64,000 nucleotides of DNA, taken from positions 8,845,818-8,909,817 of the forward strand of contig NC_037266.1 of assembly GCF_000002425.4 (NCBI RefSeq). Direction: 5' to 3'. Origin of the DNA: Physcomitrium patens (Eukaryota > Streptophyta > Bryopsida > Funariales > Funariaceae). The translations under genes were made by a program, and so were the position numbers. The notes under the pieces were generated by a model. It was not told the origin of the DNA. It did not search any database and saw only the letters and a list, made by a program, of their open reading frames with translations. Positions 23,451 through 35,016 of this stretch are shown in pieces. Every line of letters begins with the position of its first letter. Position 1 is the stretch's first letter.

Positions 23451-24774
23451 AATATTACAAGTGCATCCGAATTTCTAGAGTAGCCTTATAAGTTGGTAGT
23501 GCAAAGGAAGAATTGCCAAAAACAACTTCCACATAAGTCATTAACTCAAGGAAAGAAATGTTCTTGGACTCAAGCTATGCTCAATACACATTAAAAATAT
23601 GCTTGTGATATTTGCTAAGGTTTGCAATACATTATAGCCATGGCTAATCAATATTAATTAGAGTCAAACTTGCAAGTCATTGCATGGAATAAACTACCTT
23701 TGCTGAGAGTTACACCAGTGCTGCACAAGACAAAATACTAAATTGAATACATTTACTATACAAAGGGTTTGGCTCACAACCCTCAGCTTCTTTCCTAGTT
23801 GGTCAAGAACTAGGAAACATTTCTTCTCACATCTAGTATGAACTATCATTTTAATATATTAACTGTAAAGACAATAACAGCCCAGCCTCAGCGTTCGCTG
23901 AATAAATGCTGCAGCAAGACAAAGATACTGCTGTAATCAACTTGAGAAGAAGACAGACCAGTCATTCATTTCTCTAGAATGCGACCACTCTAAAAAGCTC
24001 AAGATACGTGTTCTATATTAAAAACTACTATCTCAGCAATGTGGTTTCAAAGCCGTGGTTTACATATACCATTATTTAGGTGCTTGAAATAAAGGCATGC
24101 ACACATATATTTCACGTCATGACCAAAGGATACGAGTAAACGATCTGCAAGCAAGCAGATCAGAGTTCAATGTTCATGCTGTGAAAATCAGTCACAAATT
24201 TCAGCTTTAAAAAACAACCTTGTGAAAAGAAAAAGAAAAAGAAAAAAACATTCTGAGAGACGTGCAAAAATGCACGTTGATTTTCAGCACAGATCTGAGG
24301 TTTATGCAGTTCTAATCTAGTCTAAACAACTAATCTCATCCACCATTCTGGTCGGACAGGTTGCTAGCTCAGAAGCCAATATTGATGGCACAGGACATGA
24401 CACCGTGATGTATGGCAAGCTGCTCAGTGAAACATGCGAGACAGTAAGTGTACTTCTGTGGACACCGATTCTTTTCTCGCAGACGATTTAATCTACTCCA
24501 CTCGAGCATGCACACTTTCAATCGAGTGAAAAGACTCTTTCTTGTTTTTGGTAGCATATCTTTGGAGTATACTACGAGCTGCCATGCGTGAGGCAGTTCC
24601 ATGGATCTGTAGGTGAATGGATCGAAAAGCGGAACAAAAGCATATTTTGAAATCCACTACACGGATCGAAACAATATGTCCATAGCTGATCTGGTGGACA
24701 TGAATTGTCCGTCACAGGCGGACAAAAACGAACGTCTTCAGAAGTGACTGTATACATCCTGACTTGTCGCAATC
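23450..24774 (-). other. Downstream flank / probable 3' UTR of the AMT gene
   Basis: Base composition is more balanced than in the flanking AT-rich DNA. No convincing protein is seen; short ORFs on the minus strand (24369-24602, 24572-24799) have no recognisable domains. A transcript end cannot be placed from sequence alone. Confidence 0.35.
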
Positions 24775-26576
24775 TTAACAAAGGATGATGTAAAGGCATG
24801 TCTCCGCTAGAGAATGGAGCAATTGAATTTGCTCAGATGTGCAAAGTTGCTGAGCGATCGGCATATGTCGCAGCGCATCGCTCCTCAAACTCTGCAGCAA
24901 TGGTGGGGCGGGGTGTTTCACGCCATCTATTTTCTCACCATCTCCCCAAAGCGCATATGCCTCCTCACCATGCTCCGCGTCGTCACCGACTAACAAGTGC
25001 TCCTCTGACAAGCGGAGCGGTGTGATGAGCCCGATGGCGAAGAGGATAACCAAGGCGAAGATTAAGTTCCATACTATGATGAAAAGAGCGCCAACGAGCT
25101 GCTTCAGAACCTGGAGGCCTCCATTACCCCCATAGAATGCCCCGTTGGTGTGCTCTCTGGCCACATGCATGTATTTGCACAGCGTGGGATCGGCGAACAG
25201 GCCAACGCAGATGCCGCCCAATATCCCTCCAACACCGTGCGTATGAATTACACCCAACGTATCGTCTGCTTTTTGAAGCAACCACCATCTCTTGTGGAGT
25301 ACCATCATAGTCCACCAGGGGATGCTTCCTGCTAAAAGCCCCATGATCAAAGCAGACCATCCCGGCACCAAACCTGCACACATTAACCTGATCAATCGTC
25401 CAAATACATAGAAATTCTGCAGCTGCAAATTTCTCCGAGAACAGTCATGTAAACGTAAAAGATGCACAGGCGTATGTAGACGTTGCCGAAAACAACACGC
25501 TTACCTGCAGCAGGAGTGACGACAACGAGGCCAGTCATCACGCCTTGAACTGCACCAATGACAGAAGGTTTTCCAAAGAAAGACACATCCATGGCAGTCC
25601 ACGTCAACATGCTCATGGAGGCACATACGTGGGTATTAACAACAGCTAAACCGGAGACTATGTGAGCGCTGAAAGCCGCCCCTCCGCTGAAACCTGACCA
25701 CCCCAGCCATAACAGCCCTGCACCTGTAAGCATAAGCAGCATGTTGTTGGGAGGGAATCTCTCACGATCCTTGGGTAGTCTCGGTCCCACCTACAATGGA
25801 ACCATAGCAACGTTAGCTACAAGTCCACCAATTCTGAAACGTAAACTTGAGCATGGGGCTTGAATAGCATCAGCAGTATTAGTGAGATATATAAGCATAC
25901 CCAGTAGGCTGTAACGAAGCCAGCGACACCGGAGGAAACATGAATGACATAGCCCCCGGCGTAGTCAATGACTCCCCATTGCCACAGAAATCCGCCTCCC
26001 CACATGGTAAAAGCTCCAACTGTGTACGAGAATGTGAGTCAAAGCGGCACGAACAACATCCATGCTCGGAAATTCATGCGCCCCAAGACGGAACCAGCCA
26101 ACATGATAATCGTGAGAGCAGCGTAGAAGAACTGGAACAAGACCATATCGGCCATTCCATAACGTGCAGTTCGAGCTTGCGTCTGAATTGTACCGTCTCC
26201 GTGGAGGTGCTCGGTGGATGGCATGCCCGCCTGTGATAGCAAAAATGTGTATCCCAAGGCAGGGCCCGCCTTACCCCAGATTGGAAGCAGCTGTTCTCCG
26301 AAGGACATCTTGCACTCAGCAAATCGCCGTTGCTGCGAAAGCATACAATGCCATGAATGCTGAGTTCACCGCCCACTTTTTTTTCACAATGCTGCCATAA
26401 AGGATGACTAAGCCGGGCATGCTCTGAATTCCTACCAAAGTGGCGGCTGCCAATTGCCATGCGTTATCTTCCTTATTCAACCATTCAGGCGTGGCTCCGA
26501 AGCCACTATTTATGTAAGCAGATGAAACGGGTTGTGAAAGTGGCGCGGCCATCTCCAACGCGGTCGTAAACAACAA
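24775..26576 (-). pseudogene. AMT2: AMT2-type ammonium transporter, apparently a recent pseudogene
   Basis: The product would be an 11-helix plasma-membrane ammonium transporter of the MEP-related plant AMT2/3/4 group. Exons on the minus strand are 26576-25901, 25790-25505 and 25373-24775, with GT-AG introns. Exon 1 has [61 protein letters not shown] and [14 protein letters not shown] (first pore His). Exon 2 starts [16 protein letters not shown] and ends VTPAAG. Exon 3 has DDTLGVIHTHGVGG (second pore His) and GEEAYALWGDGEK. Exon 1 is damaged twice. About 11 bases are missing near 26316-26326, where WVLWAYKMSFG is expected, which shifts the frame. A TGA stands at 26039-26041 for the Trp of FVPLWLTFSY. 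Exons 2 and 3 and the splice sites look sound, so loss is recent, or two sequencing errors are involved. The start may instead be the Met at 26552. The tail after GDGEK is not conserved. Confidence 0.8.
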
Positions 26577-28266
26577 TAATCCAAAAATTCTGCAGGGCGT
26601 CGTAATCCGCGCAGACTACCTATTATGTAATATCCGAAATATTACGGATATTACGGATACTGGAAGGTGGTGCGTCTGAAGAACATGCGTGCACGTCGCT
26701 TCTAAGCGACCACCTGTAGGATACATAACCCTCATCGTCAGTCCATAAGTATCAAATTCTACGAACAAATCCTTCTCTTCTAGTGTCTGCTTCGTTCCAT
26801 AAACTGTGAACCAATAGTTGCCGTGAATTGAAGGTTTCCATGCACACGATGACTCAATGGTACTGTGTCACGCAAAGATGTTGTGCAGACTTAGTGTAGA
26901 CAAAGTCAAACAGTTTCTACTACTCAGGCGCCTTGCAGATTGAAGCAGAAACTATTTTCTAACATCATGGAGAGATCCTTCACCGCACACTATCTGTTCT
27001 CATGGCAACGATAGGCTTCAACACATACTTTCTGTAAATGATTCGAACCTCTCGACACCAACATGACGTGACAGTAGTTTCAGTGACATAGCTTCAACAC
27101 TCTTGGTCATCACAAACTCACTGTGTAACTTCGAACTAGTTTACTAGCACATGTCTTCGAGGTCAAAACCAGAGAAGTTGGCGTCGCGATTGAAATGCAT
27201 GAAGAACCACATCGACCACCAAAGGTCCAAGGATTTGGGGCTTTCACAGCACACCATAGCAACGTAGACTTTTACTCAACCCTGTGTTCGTACTTCAACC
27301 AAGAAATATATTGCAGTACCCTGAGTCACCGGCAGACGTTGCTTCCGAAAGCCAGCTCCAGAACACTTCAAGCAGCTGTGGCACAGCCGCAAAGCTTAAA
27401 CCACGTTTACTTGTCCAAAGTGGGACCTGAGCACATGAACCTCCGCTTCTCCGCAGAACGTTGATCAAACTTGACGAAGAACGCGCACTGTGCCGGAGAT
27501 TCCATGGAATGGTACCTCAGTACCTATCCCCGTACGCTTCAAAGTGCCGGGCGTTTCACCTCACTGCACGTGCCGCAAAAAGCCTCATTCCAATTCCATT
27601 CTCCTTAGGACTAAGATTCCAACCCACGCTCTCTTACGACGACAGGAAGCGAGTTAAAACTCAAGGGAATGCGCAATGCCGGAAACCACACACAACTATT
27701 CCAGAACCTCCTTCAACCTTGTTCTCGTCTAAAGCTTACTATTCACAAGCACTGTCTGTCTCGCCCTACCCTTAAACCCACCACGACGACAGAAAAAACA
27801 CTCAGATGCCAGAGTGATTCACGAAGAAAAGCCGATTCTCCCACAACTATCATCCGCGGCGTCCAACACTCCGCGATTCATGGCACAAGCACTCGGGAAT
27901 TTCTATTAACGACGGATCGGCCCTTCACGACAATACCCAACAGCACACCGAAATACATATTCCACACAATCAAATCCATTCAAAATGCCAACAAAACCAC
28001 GCCTCCGGTTATCTGGTCCAGCCAAGGAGATTCGGACCTGCCCCCAACTGAACGCAATCTACCCCAAGGGCAGCGTCGTGGCGCTGCACCACCAGAAATT
28101 CGGGATCAACGGCCAACCGAATACCGCGTCCATTGTCGCATCCAAAATACTCGTATGGGTCTCAAGAGAACATATATTTTTCTTCCCAAACGTCAAATTG
28201 CTGCTAAAATTCAACATGTCATAAAACAACAACAACAATAATGACGGTGTGGTGAGTGCAATACTA
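26577..28266. other. Upstream flank of AMT, no recognised gene
   Basis: GC is higher than in the surrounding intergenic DNA, as expected for a promoter and 5' UTR. Plus-strand ORFs at 27195-27464, 27461-27775 and 27669-28241 have no recognisable domain and composition typical of chance frames. A small palindromic cluster (AATATCCG ... CGGATATT, with ATTACGGAT twice) lies at 26628-26660, about 60 bases before the AMT start codon. Confidence 0.4.
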
Positions 28267-28290
28267 TGTTGGGTAAAAATAGTAACACTT

Positions 28291-28321
<31 letters not shown>

Positions 28322-28977
28322 GAAAAAATTAAGAAAGAAACTCAAAGATGTTTTGAATTTGAATACAACTCAACACCAATTATGTTGTATATAATTGTGC
28401 ATTAATCTAATCCCACATCAGGTATGACAGGAATTCTTGGACCTAAAACTCAAACTTTGATGATACCCATTAAAGTTGATATTGAAGACAAAAGTGGATC
28501 AACAAATAGAAACTTGAAGGTTCGTGAGAAAGTGTAAAGAAGGATCGAGTCCAAAAATAGGCATCATCCCCGAGGCAGAGGACAAGGGGGGAAACCTACA
28601 CTAAGAAGGAATACTGTGCCATTAAATGTTCACTTTTTTCCATCATATTTTTCTGTTCGTCAACTTAAATTGGCCCAAACCCAACCCCAGCCCATGTAGC
28701 TCACTACTCCAGCTGGCCAGTTTAATCAATTGAAGATTTTTGGCTGCAATTGGGAGGCTGCAAAATTTGTGAATCCAGAGCAACGATGGATAAATAATTC
28801 TCGAAATGTGGGTTCCTCATCACGTGTCCCACTTTCATCCTTATATTTTTGATCAAGGTTTGTGAGGTTTGAGTTCTGTGAGCAAAATTAAGCTATCTTA
28901 TCTACTAATCTCATGAGATGGAGCTATGCGGAAATTTTGAGTAATTAAATTTGGCTTGAAAATATACACTTACAACA
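28267..28977 (+). repeat. Copia-like LTR relic with primer site
   Basis: The segment starts TGTTGGGTAAAAATAG and ends CACTTACAACA, the usual ends of Ty1/copia LTRs. It is directly followed by TTGGTATCAG (28978-28987), the start of the common initiator-tRNA-Met primer site. Length is 711 bp. A TA run (about 28296-28321) lies inside. No copia coding sequence follows, so it is a truncated fossil. The call rests on the ends and the primer site only. Confidence 0.5.
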
Positions 28978-29073
28978 TTGGTATCAGTTCAATGAGATCC
29001 AATCAATGTAGTTTATTTTTTTGAGATTGGAAAACTTCATGCAAAGAGTTTTATAGTTAATTTGGTTTCACAA

Positions 29074-29113
29074 TATGTATATGTATATGTATATGTATGT
29101 ATATATATATATA
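29074..29113. repeat. (TATATG)n / TA microsatellite
   Basis: TATATG units followed by TA units. Confidence 0.85.
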
Positions 29114-29782
29114 GCATTGTTTTGCACACTCATTACTATGGTTTTACCTACCTAAGACCAAATATATACCAATGATTTCGCAATCTGTTTTTTAGGTTTT
29201 ACTTCCTACCTCAACTTCTCTGTAATGGTGATATTTGTTTAAGTTCACATTCTATTTCCGAAATTATCCACAAAACGTTCACCAATAAATTAATAGAAAT
29301 ATTTCAGGCATCACATAAAAGCATTTGTCAAATAATATTTTTGAGGTTTCCCAGATACCACACAAAACTATTTTCAAACAATTTTCTTGGAGTTATAAAG
29401 GCACATTGTTTATGAATACATTAGATAAGAGCCTTTTAGTCAATGGGATGCTTACAACTTGCTGGGAATAGTTTTCGATGGTTAAGTTTCTTCCCCAGAT
29501 TTATTGTAAACAACATGAGAGTTTAAGTGAATAAATTACACAAATGTCTGTAAGTGAATAATTTGTCGTGAAAAAAACGTATGCAAAATCAATACTTCAA
29601 GAATTAAAATTCAACTTAAAATTCTATAACAAAGTCTAAATAACAATCTGTAAAGGATTTGTTGATTTTTTATTGATTATTGTTATTATCCTATGATTGA
29701 TTATTTAATTTCTTAAAGCAAAATGTAATATGAATTGTAAATTAAAATTTGAAGATTTCTTTACTATTTTCCATGAAAAAAT

Positions 29783-29784
29783 GT

Positions 29785-29823
<39 letters not shown>
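29783..29823. repeat. (TG)n(TA)n microsatellite
   Basis: About seven TG units followed by about thirteen TA units. Confidence 0.9.
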
Positions 29824-30591
29824 GGATCATGAATTCCTACTTTAATGTGTAAATTCTGATAGTTTTACTCATATTTATTCACAAATTAAATATATTAATT
29901 TGTAAATAATAATCAATACATTTACGTTTATTCAATCTACAAAGAAGGGCTGTTATTTGACAAACTAAATAACCATGCACTGATTTCTTTAAAAGATACA
30001 AAATATTTTTCTATGATAGTAATACTATAAGAAAGTTTATCATTATGTTACATTTATTCCAAACAAGTTCATGAGTTTATGTTTATAATGATCAGTATGT
30101 TAATTTCAACGTAAAATTTATTTACTCGTATCACGAATCATCAGTCTTTTGCAAATTCGCTGACCAATTTTTTCAGAAACTTTGTTTTCATAGGTTTTCT
30201 GTTTCAAACTGAATTTCATGCTTTCTCAAATTTCACTCAAACCATCACGATCTTATTAAAAAGTTGTGTAGTGCACTGAATTTGAAAGAATTTTGACTAA
30301 ATTTGCTCTTCGTCCTCAGTTTATATTCGTCATTCTAGTCTAAAATTGGGTCATACCCACATATGTTATAATATAGTGGTTTTATATTGACAATTGTGTT
30401 TATATTTATTGCAAACTGAACACTTAAATTTCTGAATCCTCAAATCTGTGCTTTAGTTCTGACATATGCCACATATATTATATGCATTAATTTTTACCTG
30501 CATTATAGAACGAATGATGCATGTATTCATTTTTGAAAGCATTGTATTTCCTTCCAAAAGTACCATTCGGTTACTCAACAATAGCAAAGAA

Positions 30592-30593
<2 letters not shown>

Positions 30594-30629
<36 letters not shown>
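30594..30629. repeat. (TA)n microsatellite left of MITE
   Basis: A pure TA run that ends in T(8)G(6) just before the left end of the MITE. Confidence 0.9.
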
Positions 30630-30632
<3 letters not shown>

Positions 30633-30640
30633 TTTTGGGG

Positions 30641-30837
30641 GGAATGTTAAATAGACCCAACTTTTTATTAAATTGACCTACCCATGCTAAAAAATATGAT
30701 AATCATGATGAATGTGGTTGGTTTTATTGGTTTCAGATCCAATAATAGAGAAATGAATCAAGACATCATTTTTTCTTTTTAGGATGGTTAAGATGGATGG
30801 ATCAATTCACTAAAAGCCTGGGTCTACTTATCATTCC
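30641..30837. mobile_element. MITE, 197 bp, long imperfect terminal inverted repeats
   Basis: The left end (GGAATGTTAAATAGACCCA...) and the right end read in reverse (GGAATGATAAGTAGACCCA...) match for about 55 bases with scattered differences. The middle is short and non-coding. Both sides are TA runs, so target choice was probably TA, as in Tc1/mariner-type MITEs. The superfamily is an inference. The element lies between the AMT and CGLD27 genes. Confidence 0.7.

Positions 30838-30862
<25 letters not shown>
30838..30862. repeat. (TA)n microsatellite right of MITE
   Basis: A TA run that starts at the right end of the MITE and passes into ACAC units. Confidence 0.9.
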
Positions 30863-30868
<6 letters not shown>

Positions 30869-32055
30869 GTGCGCACACACACAAGTATACCAAAATGACT
30901 CTGGTAAAATAAAATAAAAAGTATTGAAAAAACTCCTTATCTCTCTTGTTGCTTCATCTCAATACCTCATTTAAATCAATGCATCGATTTTTAATAAATT
31001 AGACATGGTAACCCCGAATGATCTGTCACCTCACGTAGATGACAACGGAACCATGAGTTGCTTTTCTTGTCGTAAACCCCGTGGTGTAGCGCGCGACCAT
31101 AGTCTGTGACAATCATGTTTTTGGAGCTGCTTCACCATCTCTGCAATCCATGCAATCTTCTAGGTCCCAATACGGTGGTCTGCTAGTAAATTATTGAGTT
31201 GGAAGCATGGGGATCACTAAACCTTGATTTCGGGCACTTTTCGCTGTTCTGAATATGTCATTCCAGTCCAATCGATTGTATAATTCATCTTTTTGTGCTC
31301 TGCCGCAAGGCTTTCATCTACCTTTATGCAGGTTGCTACCGAAGTGAAAAGTTAGTTGTCTAGTCAGCGTTTGTAGGTGCATTTGTGTTTTTTTGCATTT
31401 GCATTTCTATTTTGCATTAAAGATTTTTCGACTAACTTAAAGAACTAGTAGGGCCAGGACCTCTTTCATGTGTTGGTCATCCACTCTTTCTAAAACTTGC
31501 CTTCTAGAGCTTCTTGTATTTTCAATGTGTTAACAACTATCACTGGAAGTGGCAACTATTTTTGCTAGAATTAAAAAATACTCTAATAATGATCCTGATT
31601 GGGAATCAATGCTCGGATAAAATCGCAGCCGAAAATCAGAAAGTTACATAAAAAACGCCATTTCTTCAAAGATACTCGTCCTTCAGGACTCTACAAGTAC
31701 AAGCCTAGGATACTGCTAAGTGCAGCCAAGGCTGGTAAAGCCTGACTTCCAAATTCATAAACAATCTCTTCGAGATTTTCCTAGATTAGCAGATTTCCGG
31801 TACAGAAAGTTCTTATGAAGTTAATAATGGTCTCCACTGACTAATCCGAGAACCAAACCCCAATTCACACCAATGTTTCAAGGCATCTTCACCGGTGATT
31901 GTAGCCCACCAGAAAATAATAACTAAGATATAACTGAAGCATGTCTGAAACACGAGCGTGTCTGAAGCGTTCACAATGTGAAGAATCGTCATTTGCCTGT
32001 AAGCAATTTCTTATCGATGCGAATGCGTTGTGGTGAAAGTGGAGTCGCTGGCTAT
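30863..32055. other. Intergenic DNA and probable 3' UTR of CGLD27
   Basis: I see no gene. The part from about 31,570 to 32,055 is less AT-rich and probably holds the 3' UTR of the CGLD27 gene, which ends at 32056. Confidence 0.4.
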
Positions 32056-35016
32056 CTACTTTCGCAAGTCCTCCCATTTACAGTACTGACCACCTGCTAG
32101 AGCTCGATAGTAACGGTCTGAACAGTACGCTGGCCTACCGTTAGCAGCAGAAGCTGCAGCAGCTGCCATGTCATCATCATTCATCACTTCGGGAGGAGGA
32201 TTTAAAATATTTACTTTCCTGCACAAGAGATGCTGTGTTTATCAGCCGAAACTTCGAGAAGTGGTGTCAATCACATATCAAGTTAATGTATGAACACCTA
32301 CGTCAAAAGAAGGCAGTAACTTAAATATTTCATGTGCCTTAGGAAAATATCTGGGATTAGGAAAAAAAAGCACAAAAATTGTTACCTTAGGACGGTTTTA
32401 TTGTCAGCCGCAATGGCTTCCGAGCGATTCCTCGGAGGTGGGTACATAACGGTATCCATATCTTGCTGAGGAGGCAACAGTATTACTAAAGCTGCAGTTG
32501 CTGTGGCCAAAAGTGCTCCTGCTCCAATAAGTGTCTGCTTCAGCCGGTTCATAACAGGCTTCACCTGTGATTCAGACACTCACCAATCAAATTCCGAAAT
32601 TGAATACTCGAAATTTCAGCCCATTTCTCTATATCAACGTCAACTGAGAAACGGCTGTAACAGTGAATGGGTTAGCCAGAAAGATTCGATGTCCAACAAA
32701 CTATAGATGCACAAACTAAATCACTCTTTCTTCGACTATCAAATTTATTTGAAAAATCCTCACGGGAAACATGAACATGTTTGTTAAGAAGTGCTCGAAC
32801 CTGATAGGAGCCTAGTAGACGATCTCGGGCAAGGATCTGCAGCCAAAATCCAAGTCAGACATCATCTTAAAAACACAAGGTTTACAGTACTTACATGATG
32901 AAAATAAAGCTAATTCATCAGTTCTAACATGTGACACAGATATCGGTGGAGAACTACCACAACTCGTACCTCTGGTGGTTTCACATAAAGCTGACCATCA
33001 TACCAGCCAGTTTCCTCATATGGCACAACTGCTGAAAGAAGCCGGTCTCCTACGTAACTCCAACCCTGCATTCAGAAAGAAAAGTCACTGTAAGTAGTGT
33101 TCTATTGATCGGTTAGTTTCACGATAGCTAACAAAAACCTAGAGCGACGTGATGAGCACTCTAAAAAATATAGCGTTATCCATTCGCAGTAGCTATGCAA
33201 ATCCTTGGAGGGTGCAACTGCAACAAATTATGCCAAACCACACTTTTACTCACTCTTTAAAAGCCCCAGAACATCGAACTTGCATAAGATATCGTGTGTG
33301 CGTCAACAAACACCTATTACATCGACCAGTTAACGCTCGAGCACTTCTCAACAAACATGTTAAGCAACTGTGAGAATGCAGAAGGGGGAGCTACCAAGTA
33401 CATGCGCAACACCAACACTGAAACAGCAAACAATGATCCAGCACCTCCTGCCAAAAAGAATTTCAATGGTTCCTGCAAACCCCAACATTATTTTCTATCA
33501 GAAATTATCACGGAACAAATTCTCATGTACACTGAACAATGAAATTGTTTTAAATCCAAATTCAAATCTAAGCACAGTCAAGCAAGGACAACTGCACTAT
33601 GTGCTGATACCCCACACCAACCAGCTAATTTCCGAAGCCAACGAAACAACCGAATACTCAACACAAATAGATTATTCCGCACAATTACTGAGGATAAACA
33701 TGCAAAATAACGCACTAACTCACGCATCAAAATTAACTCTCAACATAAAATTCTATCTTTCTTTTTGATCAAGTTCCTTAAGTATTAATTCAAGTAGTAA
33801 TAAATTCGTACACTGCCGCTATATTATGTACTACTTAAGAATTCAAAGACCACAGTGCAGATGCATCTACATGCGAAGCAGCATTTTAGACACAATTTTC
33901 AAATCAAGATAGATATCTCTACACGATGTATTGCTGTCAAAGTATGATGACATCGTACAGGAACGACGATGATCCTGGATATTCCTGGTCGATGTGTTAA
34001 CTAGTAACTTAAAGAGTTCAGATTCTAACCCACATACGTTGCTGCCAACATTTTAAGCTCTTAAATACAAAACCCCCAAATAAATGTCTGCCACAATGCA
34101 ATACTCTGCCGAGATTTACACTAATCCTAAATAGTTCCGTAAAATACAGCCGAGGGTTTTTCTGATGACTGCTCTACTGGAAGCATCGCCTTAACACCTA
34201 GACGTGTTTCCAGCTCGATGTAAACACCTTTAAGGAAGTAACCACTAATTAAATGACAAAATGGAATTACGTATTAACCACTAAATGCATACAGATAAGG
34301 CCCCACTAATTGCTGTTGCGTGACAACTTACAAAAATCCGGATCAATCTTAAGAAATTACTCCATATTCAAAAATAACAAGGATTTTCACTGTAACTGTC
34401 TCACGTGAATAAATACCATACCCGTGTGGGCTCAAAACTAGCAGCAGCAATAGGTCCACCAAGTAACAAGAAGAAAAACACCCAGAGTGCCCCCAAACGA
34501 ATCCCGAATTCGACAGCGCTTAATTGTGCCCATGAATACAGAGTAGCTTCCTTCAAAGCTGCGAGTTCATTCACCTGTCATGTCCGAATCCAGATGTTAC
34601 ACGCAGAAAAAAAATCAAGGTCAGGGCAGAAACCCTGAAATTTCAAAAACTGTATCTGCTCGACACACTTAAAATTATAAGAAATGAAAAGGGAAAAAGG
34701 CACATACCGGGCGCTGGTCGGAAGGAACCTCAATCTCAAATGCAGGATCCCATTCATAGTCATCGTCACTACTCCAATCATCGTTGTCATTTGAAAATGC
34801 AAGCACTTTGAGATGCCGATGATTATTCAGAGGTGCAAACTTGTACTGGATAGGAATCGCTTGTCTGTGCGTAAATTTTGTGGACCAAAAGCACCACGTC
34901 TTAAGCCTCCGGGTCTCAGATAAGCTTTTATGATGATAACTAGATAATTGACCTGATGTTGGAATCATAGCACCCTTGGTCGAATCAAACCGTGTATTCA
35001 TCCCAACCGACTCCAT
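32056..35016 (-). CDS. CGLD27: CGLD27-like chloroplast protein (DUF1230/Ycf36 family), 7 exons
   Basis: This family is conserved in cyanobacteria, algae and plants (DUF1230, called Ycf36 in some plastids); its biochemical role is unknown. Arabidopsis CGLD27 is nuclear, predicted plastid-targeted, and reported to respond to iron shortage. Minus-strand exons: 35016-34708, 34574-34422, 33472-33395, 33065-32970, 32836-32801, 32564-32386, 32218-32056. All introns are GT-AG. The joined exons total 1014 bp (337 aa plus stop) with no break. Residues 1 to about 70 look like a transit peptide (few acidic residues, many Ser, Lys and Arg). The domain follows: VPSDQRPVNEL, two hydrophobic segments (LWVFFFLLLGGPIAAA; FLAGGAGSLFAVSVLVLRMYLGW), YEETGWYDGQLYVKPPEILARDRLLGSYQVKPV, a third hydrophobic segment (IGAGALLATATAALVILL), and the C-terminal GRPAYCSDRYYRALAGGQYC motif. 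Exon 5 has only 36 bp. Confidence 0.92.

Larger units (their letters stand above)
28988..30636. other. Intergenic DNA with microsatellites
   Basis: I see no gene. It contains a (TATATG)n-like run at 29074-29113, a TG/TA run at 29783-29823, and a TA run at 30594-30629. Confidence 0.5.

Noticed and set aside
24369-25025. ORFs in and downstream of AMT exon 3 in other frames
   Set aside because: They are shadows of exon 3 or lie in the probable 3' UTR, and lack domain signal.
27195-28241. Several plus-strand ORFs upstream of AMT, the longest 190 aa
   Set aside because: They overlap in different frames, have no recognisable domain, and their composition looks like chance frames in a GC-richer promoter region.
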